62,528 nt of DNA from Kocuria sp. p3-SID1428 (GCF_025149945.1 NZ_JALXVH010000008.1:1-62528), one strand, 5' to 3'; shown: positions 33,763-43,181, counted from the stretch's first letter. Notes: generated by a model not told the origin, from the sequence alone. Numbers and translations: made by a program.

Positions 33763-35043
33763 ATGACGACGGATCAGGATCAGGTCCCGGCTGGCGGGCC
33801 GTGCCGGGCGGCAGGGCCCCAGCGCCGCATCCTGCTGGTGCTCGTGCTGGGCCAGGTCCTCGGAGGGCTCGGCACCGGGGCCACGCTGAGCCTCGGGGCG
33901 CTCCTGATCAGCGAGCTCGCCGGCTCGTCGGCGTGGTCCGGAATGGCGGCCACCATGAGCACGCTGGGAGCCGCCCTGTTCGCACTGCCTCTGGCGGGCC
34001 TCGCCCAGGCCCGTGGCCGTCGGATCTCGCTGAGCGGGGGAGCCGTCACGGCCGCCTTGGGGGCAGTCGTCGCAGTGACGGCAGCGGACCTGGGCTCGGT
34101 GCTGCTTGTGCTGGCGGGCATCCTGATGCTGGGCGCCGCCCAGGCGGTGAACCTCCAGTCGCGCTTCGCCGCCACGGACCTGGCCGACCCGCGCAGCCGG
34201 GGGCGAGACCTGTCCCTGGTGGTCTGGTCGACCGCGATCGGGGCGGTGACGGGGCCCAACCTGCTCGGCCCCGGCGAGGTCGTGGGCGGTGCTCTGGGGA
34301 TGCCGCCGCTGACGGGGGTGTTCGCGTTCACCATGACGGCGCAGCTGCTGGCGGCGATCGTGTACCTGGTGGGGTTGCGTCCGGACCCGCTGCTCGCGGC
34401 CCGGGCAGGGGGCGCCGGCGTCGCGGGGGAGAAGGCGGCGGAGCCCGCGACGACGGCGCAGGAGCCTGTGGCCGAGCCGGTCAGACCCTGGCGGGCCATC
34501 CTCACGGTGGCGCTGAGCCACGGGGTCATGGTCGCCCTGATGTCCATGACGCCCGTTCACCTGCAGGACCACGGTTCGACGCTGAGCGTCATCGGCCTGA
34601 CCATCAGCCTGCACATCGCCGGGATGTACGCCTTCTCCCCGGTCTTCGGGATCCTGGCGGACCGCAGGGGAGCACGGACCACGGTGCTGCTGGGGCAGGC
34701 CCTGCTGGTGGGGGCGATGGCCCTGTCGATGCTCGGCTCGGAGTCCTCCGCCGTGGCGGTCGCCAGCCTGATCCTGCTGGGCCTGGGCTGGTCGGCCTCG
34801 ACGGTGGCCGGGTCCGTGCAGATCAGCCGCGCCGGGACGCCCGAGACGCGCTCGCGGATCCAGGGCAGCTCGGACACGGTCATGAACCTGATGGGTGCCT
34901 TGGGCGGGGCGAGCGCGGGACTGATCCTCAGCGCCGTGGGGTTCGCCGGACTGGCGGGCCTGCTGCTGGTGCCCGTGGCGGTGGTGGTCGCGTTCCAGCT
35001 GATGCCGCCCCAGACGCCGAGCGGGCGATCTTCTGCTGCATGA
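33763..35043 (+). CDS. MFS transporter
   Basis: A 426-residue major facilitator with twelve predicted helices in two halves. The half-dividing loop (~residues 205-240) is charged (EKAAEPATTAQEPVAEP). The first-half loop 'PLAGLAQARGRRISL' matches the MFS signature after helix 2. The start is ATG 33763 (MTTDQDQVP) with a G-run 3 nt upstream; GTG 33760 is equally possible. The substrate is unknown. The last eight codons form the left arm of a long hairpin, and its stop codon lies in the loop. Confidence 0.85.
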   Translation: MTTDQDQVPAGGPCRAAGPQRRILLVLVLGQVLGGLGTGATLSLGALLISELAGSSAWSGMAATMSTLGAALFALPLAGLAQARGRRISLSGGAVTAALGAVVAVTAADLGSVLLVLAGILMLGAAQAVNLQSRFAATDLADPRSRGRDLSLVVWSTAIGAVTGPNLLGPGEVVGGALGMPPLTGVFAFTMTAQLLAAIVYLVGLRPDPLLAARAGGAGVAGEKAAEPATTAQEPVAEPVRPWRAILTVALSHGVMVALMSMTPVHLQDHGSTLSVIGLTISLHIAGMYAFSPVFGILADRRGARTTVLLGQALLVGAMALSMLGSESSAVAVASLILLGLGWSASTVAGSVQISRAGTPETRSRIQGSSDTVMNLMGALGGASAGLILSAVGFAGLAGLLLVPVAVVVAFQLMPPQTPSGRSSAA

Positions 35044-35071
35044 GGTGCAGCAGGAGATCGCCCGCTCGGCG
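35015..35071. terminator. Long hairpin over the MFS stop codon
   Basis: A 26-bp stem with one mismatch (35015-35040 with 35046-35071) and a 5-nt loop that holds the MFS stop codon TGA (35041-35043). It lies between convergent genes, 16 bp before the gltS stop, so it can terminate both. Confidence 0.85.
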
Positions 35072-35086
35072 AGTCCGGGAAGCTTC

Positions 35087-36526
35087 TCAGGCGCTGGCCC
35101 GGTCGTCCGCGGTGAGGTCGAAGGCGGGATTGCGTCCGAAGTAGAACAGGCCCGACAGCACCGCCACCAGCAGCAGGGTGGCCATGATCCCCAGCAGCGG
35201 GTACGGGCCGAACTGCACGATCAGCGGGATCGAGGCCGCGGTGACCAGTCCGCCGCCGAAGAACGGCTCGAAGATCAGCTGCTTGTAGCCGAAGGACTCG
35301 TAGGCGGGGGTCTTGGCCTCCGGGTCGGCCATGCGCATGAGCATCAGGCCGGTGGCGGTCACGCCCATCGACTGCCCGAAGTCGCCCAGGCCGCGCTCGA
35401 ACCAGTACGAGCGGATGAACCGCGGGGCCAGCACGAACAGCACGAACACGTTCCAGGCGATGCCGGCGATGGCCAGGATCGCGAACGGCGCGAGGTTGTC
35501 GGCGATGGCCGTCAGGGACAGCGTGGCCAGCGCGGCGACGATCAGGAAGTCCAGCGACATGCCCTGGATGCGGTCCATCATGCCGCGGTCGACCAGGCCG
35601 ACGGTGTCGAACCGGTCCAGGACCATCTGCACCAGCACACCGCCGAGCATGGCCAGCGGGAAGAGGGGGACGAAGGCGAAGATCTCGACGACATCGGCCC
35701 ACAGCGCCGCCTCGATCGCCTGCAGCGCCGAGAGCATGAGCCGGCCGAGCAGCACGGCGACAGCCACGAAGGCCACGTGCAGCGTCAGCGTCTCGATGGC
35801 CGCCGAGCGGGTGGTCTCGCGGCCGGCCGAGGGCTTGTCATCGCCCGCGTACAGGCCACGGCGCTCCCAGAGGGGCATCTGGGCATCGGCGTGCAGCTCC
35901 GCGGTGTGGCCCTTGCGGGCCGCCCAGTTCACGGCGAAGACGCCGACGACGACGCCGGTGAGGATGCCGACGGTGGCCATGGCCAGCGCGAGGTCGCCGC
36001 CGTGGTCGAAGCCCAGCTCCGTCATGACCGGGGCCATGCCGGCGGCGGTGCCGTGGCCGCCCTCGAAGCCGATCTCGATCAGCGCGCCGAACATGGGGGT
36101 GACGCCGAACAGCGGGGACAGCACCAGGATCACCAGCAGCAGGCCGACCACGTACTGGCCGGAGCCGAAGGTCACGCCCAGGGAGAGCTGGGGGCCGAGC
36201 AGCTTCACCGCTCGCTTGGGGGAGGGGATCGGGCTGCCCAGGAACAGGGTGGCGAACACGACGCTGATCAGGAGTCCGGGCAGGGTGCTCCAGACCTCCA
36301 TGACGTTCGCGCCGAAGATCCCGCCCTCCACGAGCGAGTCGACGCCTGCCGCGCCGGCGATGCGCCCCAGGATCTGGGGGCCCAGGATGAGTCCCAGGAA
36401 CCCGGCGATGATCGACACGGGCAGGAACAGTCGCTGGGTGAGCCCCCAGCTGGCGCGGATGAGCGTTCCGGCCGCTGCGAGCACGCCCAGCAGCAGGATC
36501 GCCAGCCCGATGGTGGTCGGCTGCAT
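35087..36526 (-). CDS. gltS: Sodium/glutamate symporter (GltS family)
   Basis: A 479-residue membrane protein with two inverted repeats of helices. The GltS reentrant-loop motifs appear as 'GPQLSLGVTFGSGQYVVG' and 'FEGGHGTAAGMAPVM' in the first half, and 'GVTATGLMLMRMADPE' in the second half. A hydrophilic stretch (~residues 215-250, with ELHADAQMPLWERRG) links the halves. The start ATG 36526 is preceded by GGGAGGG. Sodium-coupled glutamate uptake is the family role; with the glutaminase elsewhere in the window it fits glutamate metabolism, though no linkage is shown. Confidence 0.88.
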   Translation of the reverse strand: MQPTTIGLAILLLGVLAAAGTLIRASWGLTQRLFLPVSIIAGFLGLILGPQILGRIAGAAGVDSLVEGGIFGANVMEVWSTLPGLLISVVFATLFLGSPIPSPKRAVKLLGPQLSLGVTFGSGQYVVGLLLVILVLSPLFGVTPMFGALIEIGFEGGHGTAAGMAPVMTELGFDHGGDLALAMATVGILTGVVVGVFAVNWAARKGHTAELHADAQMPLWERRGLYAGDDKPSAGRETTRSAAIETLTLHVAFVAVAVLLGRLMLSALQAIEAALWADVVEIFAFVPLFPLAMLGGVLVQMVLDRFDTVGLVDRGMMDRIQGMSLDFLIVAALATLSLTAIADNLAPFAILAIAGIAWNVFVLFVLAPRFIRSYWFERGLGDFGQSMGVTATGLMLMRMADPEAKTPAYESFGYKQLIFEPFFGGGLVTAASIPLIVQFGPYPLLGIMATLLLVAVLSGLFYFGRNPAFDLTADDRASA

Positions 36527-36616
36527 GATGTTGTGACCCTCCCAGGGTTCAGTGATGTGATTCACCGGACACTATCAGGAAGCGCGAGTCACATTCCCCC
36601 CACCGTCCCACCCCCT

Positions 36617-36680
36617 CCGCCGAGTGGATACCTGGTTGCGCTATCGGGGCGAATAGCGCAACCAGGTATCCACTCGGCGG
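36617..36680. repeat. 64-nt palindromic repeat, copy D
   Basis: The most perfect copy: 28-bp arms pair without mismatch around an 8-nt centre. Relative to copy A two base pairs differ (C-G to T-A and A-T to G-C), changed on both arms. Flanks ccaccccct and ggtggggagg lengthen the stem. It lies 14 bp after the broken peptidase gene stop and upstream of gltS, both on the minus strand. Confidence 0.92.
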
Positions 36681-36694
36681 GGTGGGGAGGGGGG

Positions 36695-37410
36695 TTAGGA
36701 GGCCTTGGAGGCCTTGGAGAGCTTGGAGAGGATCGCCGTCATCGCCGCCGCGTAGCCTGTGCTCAGCGTGGGCTCCATGACCGGCAGGAACTGCGGTGAG
36801 TGATTGACCGGGACATCGTCGGCGGCCATCTGCTCCTCCGTGAATCCGCCGAAGAACCAGAACACCGTCGGCACCCCGATCGACTCGGCCAGCGTGCCGA
36901 AGTCCTCGGAGCCCATGAACGGCTTGCCGTCGACCACGTTCTGCTCGCCCAGGACCCCGACCAGGTGCTCGCGCAGGGCCTCGGTCTCCTCGACGTCGTT
37001 GAGGTTGCGCGGGAAGCGGTAGAGCTCCTCGATCTGCGGCTCGGGCGCCCCGGACGCGGCGTCCACCGCCGAGATGATCCGGCGCACCGCCGCCAGCACG
37101 GGCCCGCGGACGGTGTCGTCCAGGGAGCGGATGTTGAGGGTGAACTCCGCCGTGGCCGGGATGATGTTCTCCTTGAGCCCGCCGTGGAACGTGACCACCG
37201 TGACGACGGCCGACTGCAGGGCGGAGATCTCGCGCGAGACCACCGTCTGCAGCCGGGTCACGATGTGCGCGCCCAGCACGATCGGATCCATCGAGTTCTC
37301 CGGCTGCGAGCCGTGGGACTGGCGTCCGCGCAGGGTCAACCGCCAGGAATCGGCATAGCTCATCACGGGCCCGGCCGTCAGGCGCACCGTGCCGGAGACC
37401 CCCGATGTCT
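36695..37410 (-). pseudogene. M20-family amidohydrolase, C-terminal fragment
   Basis: About 235 residues match the C-terminal two thirds of hippurate-hydrolase-like M20D peptidases. These include the lid domain 'LRGRQSHGSQPENSMDPI' and a metal-region Glu in 'FMGSEDFGTLAESIGVP'. The N-terminal catalytic part with the first metal ligands is missing; upstream sequence is the antisense of the neighbouring regulator fragment. The last residues form a short repeat (SKLSKASKAS) from a tandem ggaggccttggag DNA repeat. It is probably inactive, and is one of three truncated genes meeting here. Confidence 0.85.
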
Positions 37411-37424
37411 TCAGTATCGAGCGC

Positions 37425-37957
37425 TGCCATCGCGGCCGGGACATGATGCTGACCGTGATCACGCCGGCGCTGATGCGGCTCACCGAGCATGTCTATCCCC
37501 ATCTGGATCAGGTCCCGGGGCTGAATCCAGTCACGATCCGACGCCAGCTGCGCCAGGTCCTGGACAGCGGAGCCGTGACGATCCGCTGCGAGACCTCGCA
37601 CCGCGCCGCCGGCTTCCCCGCGGTGTGCGAGTGGTTCTGCAGGCTGCCCGCCGCCGAGCACGAGGACGCAGCGGCCGCGCTGCGGAGCATGAGCTCGCTG
37701 CGGCTGTGCACGTCGCTGACTGAGCCGGCGAACTTCAGCTTCCTGATGTGGGTGCGTTCGCCGGCCGAGATCATGACGGTCGAGCAGCGCATCGCCGCCC
37801 GCATCCCGGGCCTCGAGGTGCTGGAGTCCGTGGTCATCACGGAGATCCCCAAGCGGGTCGGGCGGTCCTGGACGTCGACGGACGCTCCACGGGCCAGGTC
37901 GTGCTGCCGGGCCGGCCTGGGGCTGAGCTGCGTGCGCCGCGCGTCGAGCACCGGGCC
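37425..37957 (+). pseudogene. Lrp/AsnC-family regulator, truncated and frameshifted
   Basis: The sequence matches the second half of two-domain AsnC regulators: 'LNPVTIRRQLRQVLDSGAV' (second helix-turn-helix), then the ligand domain 'LRLCTSLTEPANFSFLMW' and 'GLEVLESVVITEIPKRVGR'. The N-terminal helix-turn-helix is missing. Just after KRVGR (~37863) the homologous tail continues in another frame (VLDVDGRSTGQVVLP), so one base has been lost. The second frame runs directly into a glyoxalase fragment. Confidence 0.8.
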
Positions 37958-38302
37958 GGCACGCCCAAGCTCGCGACCTTCGCCGACTTCGGCGCCGTCC
38001 CGACCGGCAGCGAGCACGCCGACAAGATCATGCACGGCGCCCTGGAGATCGATGACCTGATCCGCCTCTACGTCTCCGACTTCGTGGAAGGCATGGCCCC
38101 GGGCGAGGTCGTGAAGGGCAACGACATCACCCTGGCGGTGATGGGAGAGGACTCCGACGAGCAGCGCCTCACCGCGATCTTCGCGGGCCTGTCCGACGGC
38201 GGCACCGTGACCATGCCGCTGGGCAAGCAGATCTGGGGCGGGATCTACGGCGCGGTGACCGACCGCTTCGGCATCTTCGGGCAGATCAACATCGGGGGCT
38301 GA
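37958..38302 (+). pseudogene. PhnB-like VOC/glyoxalase protein, N-truncated
   Basis: From ~37967 the frame reads 'KLATFADFGAVPTGSEHADK' then 'VKGNDITLAVMGEDSDEQRL' and 'DRFGIFGQINIGG', the C-terminal ~115 residues of PhnB-type VOC proteins. The first 20-25 residues of the family, with the first beta strand and metal ligand, are absent. They are replaced by the tail of the regulator fragment in the same frame. A fused product is possible but probably non-functional. Confidence 0.78.
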
Positions 38303-38450
38303 GCGCTCCGGCTCCGTTGCCGTGATCGCCTCACGAGGCCATCACGATCCCGTCACGATCGGGACTGCTGCTGCCTCGTGCGGTGGCGCTGCTCCGGAGT
38401 CGATGGTTGCGTGGGGTCCTCAAGACTTCCGTGCCTCGAGGAGGAGCTCC

Positions 38451-38960
38451 GTGAGCAGGTCCGATCCCCGCAGCTTCGGGACCCAGCCCCCGGAGTCCGT
38501 GGGCCCGTTCCGCGCGATCCGGAACTTCTACAGGCGGTTCGGCCGGATCTCCGGGCGGGCCTCGCCCAGCGAGTTCTGGTGGATCGTGCTGTGGGGCATG
38601 CTCGCCTCGGCCGCGGCCACGATTCTGCTGTGGGCCCTCGGCGGCGGCGAGCTGGTGCGGCTGCGGCACCAGGACCCTGAATCGCTCAACGGCTTCGGGC
38701 GCGGGTTCCTGGCCGTCTGGGGGCTGATCAGCCTGATGCATGTGATCCCGTGGCTGGCGCTGTGCGTGCGTCGCCTGCACGACGTGAACCGCAGCGGGCT
38801 GTGGCTGCTGGCCGGGCTGATCCCCATCGCCGGCTTCATCTTCCTGCTCATCTGCGCAGTGATGCCCTCGACTCCGGAGGGGGCGCGCTTCGACCGGGAG
38901 ATCGCGCGGCGCGGGCGCGAGCAGGAGGAGCGCCGGAGGATCTGGGCCGGCTTCGACTGA
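38451..38960 (+). CDS. DUF805 family membrane protein
   Basis: A 169-residue protein with three or four helices and the DUF805 marks 'FGRISGRASPSEFWWIVL' and 'RRLHDVNRSGLWLL'. The C-terminus is long, charged and helical (ARRGREQEERRRIWAGFD). Function unknown. The start is GTG 38451 with a strong AGGAGGAG 5 nt upstream. It converges with the POT transporter across a 14-bp hairpin. Confidence 0.88.
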   Translation: MSRSDPRSFGTQPPESVGPFRAIRNFYRRFGRISGRASPSEFWWIVLWGMLASAAATILLWALGGGELVRLRHQDPESLNGFGRGFLAVWGLISLMHVIPWLALCVRRLHDVNRSGLWLLAGLIPIAGFIFLLICAVMPSTPEGARFDREIARRGREQEERRRIWAGFD

Positions 38961-38978
38961 GGTCTGGATCGCAACGAT

Positions 38979-39011
38979 GGCGGGGCCGGTGCGCGATGCA
39001 CCGGCCCCGCC
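38979..39011. terminator. Bidirectional terminator between DUF805 and POT genes
   Basis: A perfect 14-bp stem (38979-38992 with 38998-39011) and 5-nt loop, 18 bp from each stop codon. Confidence 0.82.
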
Positions 39012-39029
39012 GTCGTCGTGCGTGATGCG

Positions 39030-40514
39030 TCAGCGGATCCCGCGCATGCCGCGGGTGATCGTGCGGGACAGCGCCAGGGTGAGCACGCCGATGCCGATCG
39101 TGATCGCGCCCAGGGTGCCGAAGTACGCGGCCTCGGTGTCGGCGCTGTAGAACCCGGCCAGCGAGCCGGACAGCGCTGTGCCCAGAGCCACCGCCAGGTA
39201 GTACAGCGAGATCATCAGCACCGGCATGGCCTCCGGCGAGAGCTTCGTGGACAGCGACAGCCCCACCGGCGAGACCATGAGCTCGCCCATGGTGGCCACG
39301 AGCATGATCAGCGCGATCCACCAGACCGACACAGCCGCCACGGAGACCTGGGTGAGGAAGATCAGGAACGCCGAGCCCATGAGGATGAGCCCCACGCCGA
39401 ACTTGGTGGCGGTCACCGGCTGGCGCCTGCCCAGGGTGGTCCACAGGTAGGCGAAGACCGGGGCCAGCAGGATGATGAACGCCGGGTTGAAGGACTGGAC
39501 CCAAGGGATCGGGACCTGCCAGCCGAACACGTCGAGATCCAGTCGCGTGTCGGCATAGACGGTGATGACGGTGAACTGCTGCTGGAACAATGCGAAGAAC
39601 GCCGCCGTGCCGATGAACAGCGGGATGAAGGCGATCACCCGGGAGTGCTCGTCCGGGGTGAGCTTGGTGCTGGTGAGCATCACGGCGAACAGCGCGACGG
39701 CCGCGATCACGCACACGGCCACGATCGTTCCGGCCAGGTTGGCGGCCGTGAGCAGTCCGGTGGCGACCGCGATCACGATCACCGCGACGGCTGCGATAAC
39801 GATGGCGATCCACTTGGGGTAGGCCGAGCGCGGCAGCGGGTCGGGGATGACGTGGACGCTGCCGGGCATGCTGCGGCGGTTCCAGGCATAGATGCCCAGT
39901 CCCAGCGCCATCCCGGCTGCGGCCAGTCCGAAGGCGAGGTGGAAGCCCCATTCCCGCTGGGCCCAGCCGGTGAGCAGGGGCCCGAGCAGGCCGCCGATGT
40001 TCACGGACATGTAGAAGATCGAGAACCCGCCGTCGCGGCGGGTGTCCTCTCGCGTGTAGAGCGAGCCCACCAGGTTGGTGATGTTCGCCTTGAGCCCGCC
40101 CGAGCCGATCGCGATGAGCCCCAGGCCGATGCCGAGGCCCCAGACGGCAGGGATCAGCGCCAGCGAGATGTGCCCGGCCATGATGAGGATGCCGCTGAGG
40201 AACATGGCCCGCTCGGAGCCGGTCAGGTGATCGGCCACCCAGCCGCCCAGGATGGCGCACAGGTAGACGGAGCCGCCGTAGGCGCCCACGATGCCGGTGG
40301 CCACGGCCGCGTCGATGCCCAGGCCGCCGTCGGCCACCTGCCAGTACATGTAGAGCAGGACGATGCCCTGCATGCCGTAGAAGGAGAAGCGCTCCCACAG
40401 CTCGACCGAGAACAGGGGCGCGAGCAGTCGGGGGTGGCCGAAGAATCCGCGGTCCGTCTGGGATTCGGTGGCCGAGGTGCCGGGATCTGGTGAGTGCTTG
40501 GTGGGAGAAGGCAT
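39030..40514 (-). CDS. POT-family proton-dependent peptide transporter
   Basis: A 494-residue MFS-fold protein with ~14 helices. The POT signature begins near the N-terminus: 'ELWERFSFYGMQGIVLLYM' (ExxERFxYYG class) and 'YGGSVYLCAILGGWVADHL'. The second signature is 'FSIFYMSVNIGGLLGPLL'. Likely imports di- and tripeptides with protons. ATG 40514 has GCAGGG 1-3 nt upstream, a weak site; an earlier ATG at 40553 is in frame but lies in the divergent gene's leader. Confidence 0.93.
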   Translation of the reverse strand: MPSPTKHSPDPGTSATESQTDRGFFGHPRLLAPLFSVELWERFSFYGMQGIVLLYMYWQVADGGLGIDAAVATGIVGAYGGSVYLCAILGGWVADHLTGSERAMFLSGILIMAGHISLALIPAVWGLGIGLGLIAIGSGGLKANITNLVGSLYTREDTRRDGGFSIFYMSVNIGGLLGPLLTGWAQREWGFHLAFGLAAAGMALGLGIYAWNRRSMPGSVHVIPDPLPRSAYPKWIAIVIAAVAVIVIAVATGLLTAANLAGTIVAVCVIAAVALFAVMLTSTKLTPDEHSRVIAFIPLFIGTAAFFALFQQQFTVITVYADTRLDLDVFGWQVPIPWVQSFNPAFIILLAPVFAYLWTTLGRRQPVTATKFGVGLILMGSAFLIFLTQVSVAAVSVWWIALIMLVATMGELMVSPVGLSLSTKLSPEAMPVLMISLYYLAVALGTALSGSLAGFYSADTEAAYFGTLGAITIGIGVLTLALSRTITRGMRGIR

Positions 40515-40574
40515 CCCTGCACTGTGCACCTCATGACATTCCGGATCCGGCATCTGGGGGCTGGCTCACGTAGC

Positions 40575-42734
40575 GTGTCGCGTGCGACGCACCAACTGCT
40601 GTTCCGCGCATGGATTCGCTTGTGTAAACTCTCCTCTCGACACAGCACTCAACACCGCCTCCGGGGGATCCCCATCGCTGCGCCAGTCCTCGCACCGCCG
40701 TCCTCGACCGGGCCCACCGCCCCTGCCTCGCCTCGTCGCCCCGAGATCCAGGGGCTGCGCGGGCTCGCCGTCGTCCTCGTGGTGGCCTTCCACCTGTGGG
40801 GCAGCGGGGTCTCCGGAGGCGTCGACGTCTTCTTCGTGGTCTCGGCCTATCTGCTGACGCTGTCCTTCACGCGCAAGGCGGAGGAGGGCAGGCCGCTGGC
40901 GCTGGTGCGCTACTGGTCGCGGACCTTCGTGCGGCTGCTGATCCCCGTGGCGATCGCGCTGCTGGCGGTGCTCGTCGCGATCCTGGCCTTCTACCCGGCC
41001 TCGCGCTGGGGCGCCCTGTGGACACAGCTGCTCGGCGCGGGCACCTACTCGCTGAACTGGGTCCTCGCCGCGGCCTCCGTCGACTACTACGCAGGCGGCG
41101 GGGTCGCCTCGAGCCCTGTGCAGCACATGTGGTCGCTGGCCGTGCAGGGGCAGGTCTTCATCCTGTGGCCGCTGCTGATCGCCGTCGCGCTCAGGCTGTC
41201 CCGGGTCTCGGGGCGCAGCTTCCGGGCGGTCGCGATCGGCGTCTTCGGGGTGGTGCTTGCGGTCTCGCTGACGGCTTCCGTGATCGTCACGCCGCTGGAC
41301 CCCGGACCGGCGTACTTCCATACCGGTCTGCGGCTGTGGGAGTTCGCGCTGGGGTCGCTGAGCGCGCTGATCTTCACCTCGAAGCTGCCGCAGCGGGTCT
41401 CGCTGCTGCTGGGCTGGAGCGGCCTCGCGGCGGTAGTCCTAGCCGGCTTCGCGGTCGGCCGCGACGGCCTGTTCCCCGGCTGGGCCGCCCTCGTGCCCAC
41501 CCTGGGCGCCGTCGCGCTGCTGATCTGCAGAGACGGCGGCGGCCGTGGCGGTGTCCATGTCCCGCTGTCCTGGCGGCCGCTGACGTGGCTGGGGGATCGC
41601 TCCTACGGAGTCTATCTGTGGCACTGGCCGCTGATGATCACCTGGCTGCTGCTGACGGGTGCGGAGGCGGTGCCGCTGGGCGCCGGCCTGCTGATCATGG
41701 CGGCTTCGATCGTGCTGTCCCTGGGCACCGAGAGGGCTGTCGGGGTGCTCACCGCCCCGCGCCGAGCCCGCGCCCGGGTCTCGACCCGCAAGGAGCTCGT
41801 GCGGCTGGCGGCGATCGTGACGGCGGTGACCGTGCCGGTCACCGCTGCGCAGGCATGGACGCTCTCGCAGTCCGAGCTGCAGACCTCCTACGAGCTGACC
41901 CCGCAGAACTACCCGGGAGCGGCAGCCGTCGTCGAGGGGGCGCCCGAGGCTCCGGACCTGCGGCCGATCCCCCTGTGGTCCGAGGTCGACGACGAATGGG
42001 GCTACCCGGGCGGTGAGGCCTGCGAGGCCGAGCCGGAGGGCTTCGACGACTCCGCCGAGTGCTACGTCTACGATCCCGCCGCCGAGGACGGCCGGGAGGC
42101 CGGGCGCACCGTCGTGCTGCTGGGCGACTCGCACGCCAAGCAGCTCTCCGAGCCGCTGAAGATCGCGGCCGAGAACCGCGACTGGCGCCTGGTCACCTTC
42201 GTCTACGCCGGCTGCCGCTATACCGGCCACGACGACGCCCTGGCGCCCGAGTGCAACGACTTCAACCGCGCGGCCGAGGCGGCGGCGCTGGAGCTCGAGC
42301 CGGATGCCGTGATCGCCCAGGGCACCCGATCCCAGATGCCCGATCAGGATGAGCGCGAGATCGTGGTGCCGCACTGGGCTGAGGGAGTGGCCGGTTTCCA
42401 GGAGGCGGACATCCCGGTTGTGAGCGTGCGCGACAACCCGCGCTGGGGTCGCGACATGTTCGAGTGCGTCGACCTCTACGGGGAGGGCTCCCATCTGTGC
42501 AGCGACCCGGTCGAGGAGGCGCTGGGCGGCCAGGCGATCCAGGATCAGTGGGCCAAGGAGAACCCCGAGGTCCCCCTGGTGGAGCTCACCGACCTCTACT
42601 GCCCCGACGACGTCTGCGGGCCGACGGTCGGCAATGTGATGGTCTACCGGGATCTCGACCACATCACCGCCACGTTCGGGCGCAGCACGGCGCCGATGCT
42701 CGAGCAGAGGCTCGTGGACGCACTGGGCTGGTGA
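40575..42734 (+). CDS. Membrane acyltransferase with C-terminal SGNH domain
   Basis: An OafA-like protein that probably O-acylates a cell-surface glycan. The first ~360 residues after 'RPEIQGLRGLAVVLVVAFH' form the ten-helix acyltransferase-3 domain, with the catalytic His in VAFH and 'YGVYLWHWPLMI'. The C-terminal ~280 residues are extracytoplasmic and SGNH-like: block I 'TVVLLGDSHAKQL' (Ser) and a late 'DLDHITATF' (Asp-His). The start is uncertain: GTG 40575, ATG 40533 and TTG 40620 are all in frame and none has a clear ribosome-binding site. The coordinates use GTG 40575 (719 residues). Confidence 0.85.
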   Translation: MSRATHQLLFRAWIRLCKLSSRHSTQHRLRGIPIAAPVLAPPSSTGPTAPASPRRPEIQGLRGLAVVLVVAFHLWGSGVSGGVDVFFVVSAYLLTLSFTRKAEEGRPLALVRYWSRTFVRLLIPVAIALLAVLVAILAFYPASRWGALWTQLLGAGTYSLNWVLAAASVDYYAGGGVASSPVQHMWSLAVQGQVFILWPLLIAVALRLSRVSGRSFRAVAIGVFGVVLAVSLTASVIVTPLDPGPAYFHTGLRLWEFALGSLSALIFTSKLPQRVSLLLGWSGLAAVVLAGFAVGRDGLFPGWAALVPTLGAVALLICRDGGGRGGVHVPLSWRPLTWLGDRSYGVYLWHWPLMITWLLLTGAEAVPLGAGLLIMAASIVLSLGTERAVGVLTAPRRARARVSTRKELVRLAAIVTAVTVPVTAAQAWTLSQSELQTSYELTPQNYPGAAAVVEGAPEAPDLRPIPLWSEVDDEWGYPGGEACEAEPEGFDDSAECYVYDPAAEDGREAGRTVVLLGDSHAKQLSEPLKIAAENRDWRLVTFVYAGCRYTGHDDALAPECNDFNRAAEAAALELEPDAVIAQGTRSQMPDQDEREIVVPHWAEGVAGFQEADIPVVSVRDNPRWGRDMFECVDLYGEGSHLCSDPVEEALGGQAIQDQWAKENPEVPLVELTDLYCPDDVCGPTVGNVMVYRDLDHITATFGRSTAPMLEQRLVDALGW

Positions 42735-43181
42735 GACGGTGTGCAGGTCTCGGGGTGCAGCTGTCCGCACTTGCGCCCACCTGAGCTCTGCGATCTGAGG
42801 CGGGTGCCCCCTTCCTTCCCAGGTCGGAGGCGGATTGCGAAGAAGTGAAGATTCATGAGAAGACAGGTTGCTTCACCGTCTATTTCACGGATCGCCTCGG
42901 GCAGAGGAGCATGGGTGGAGTGATCCGACAGTGCGGGGTCTCCGGCTCGGCCGTGAGACCCGGCCATCGGGTCCGTCGGCGCGCAGCATCGGGGGGTGCG
43001 GCGCGCCGGATGAGCTCAGCTGCAGTAGTCCGAGTGGTCTCTGCGGTCGGGCTCTGGGCCGGGTCCGGTCGGGGGGCCGGACCCGGCCCGCTTTCACGCC
43101 TGAGCCCCACCCTGCCCGGCGATGCCCCCGCGGACTCGTCGAGGTCCTTGTGCTGTCGGAGTCGGGCGGGAGACTTCCCGC
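42735..43181. other. 447-bp gap before recQ
   Basis: I find no convincing gene on either strand. The only clear structure is a 13-bp hairpin at 43056-43089. The part around 42836-42900 is locally AT-richer (gaagattcatgagaagacagg) and may hold a promoter, but no clean hexamer pair is visible. Confidence 0.55.
43056..43089. terminator. Hairpin upstream of recQ
   Basis: A perfect 13-bp stem (43056-43068 with 43077-43089), 8-nt loop, followed by gctttc. It lies 320 bp after the acyltransferase stop, too far to be its obvious terminator; it may be left from a lost gene or act in the recQ leader. Confidence 0.55.

Noticed and set aside
42764..43121. Short frames in the gap before recQ
   Set aside because: No start with a ribosome-binding site and no protein-like composition on either strand.
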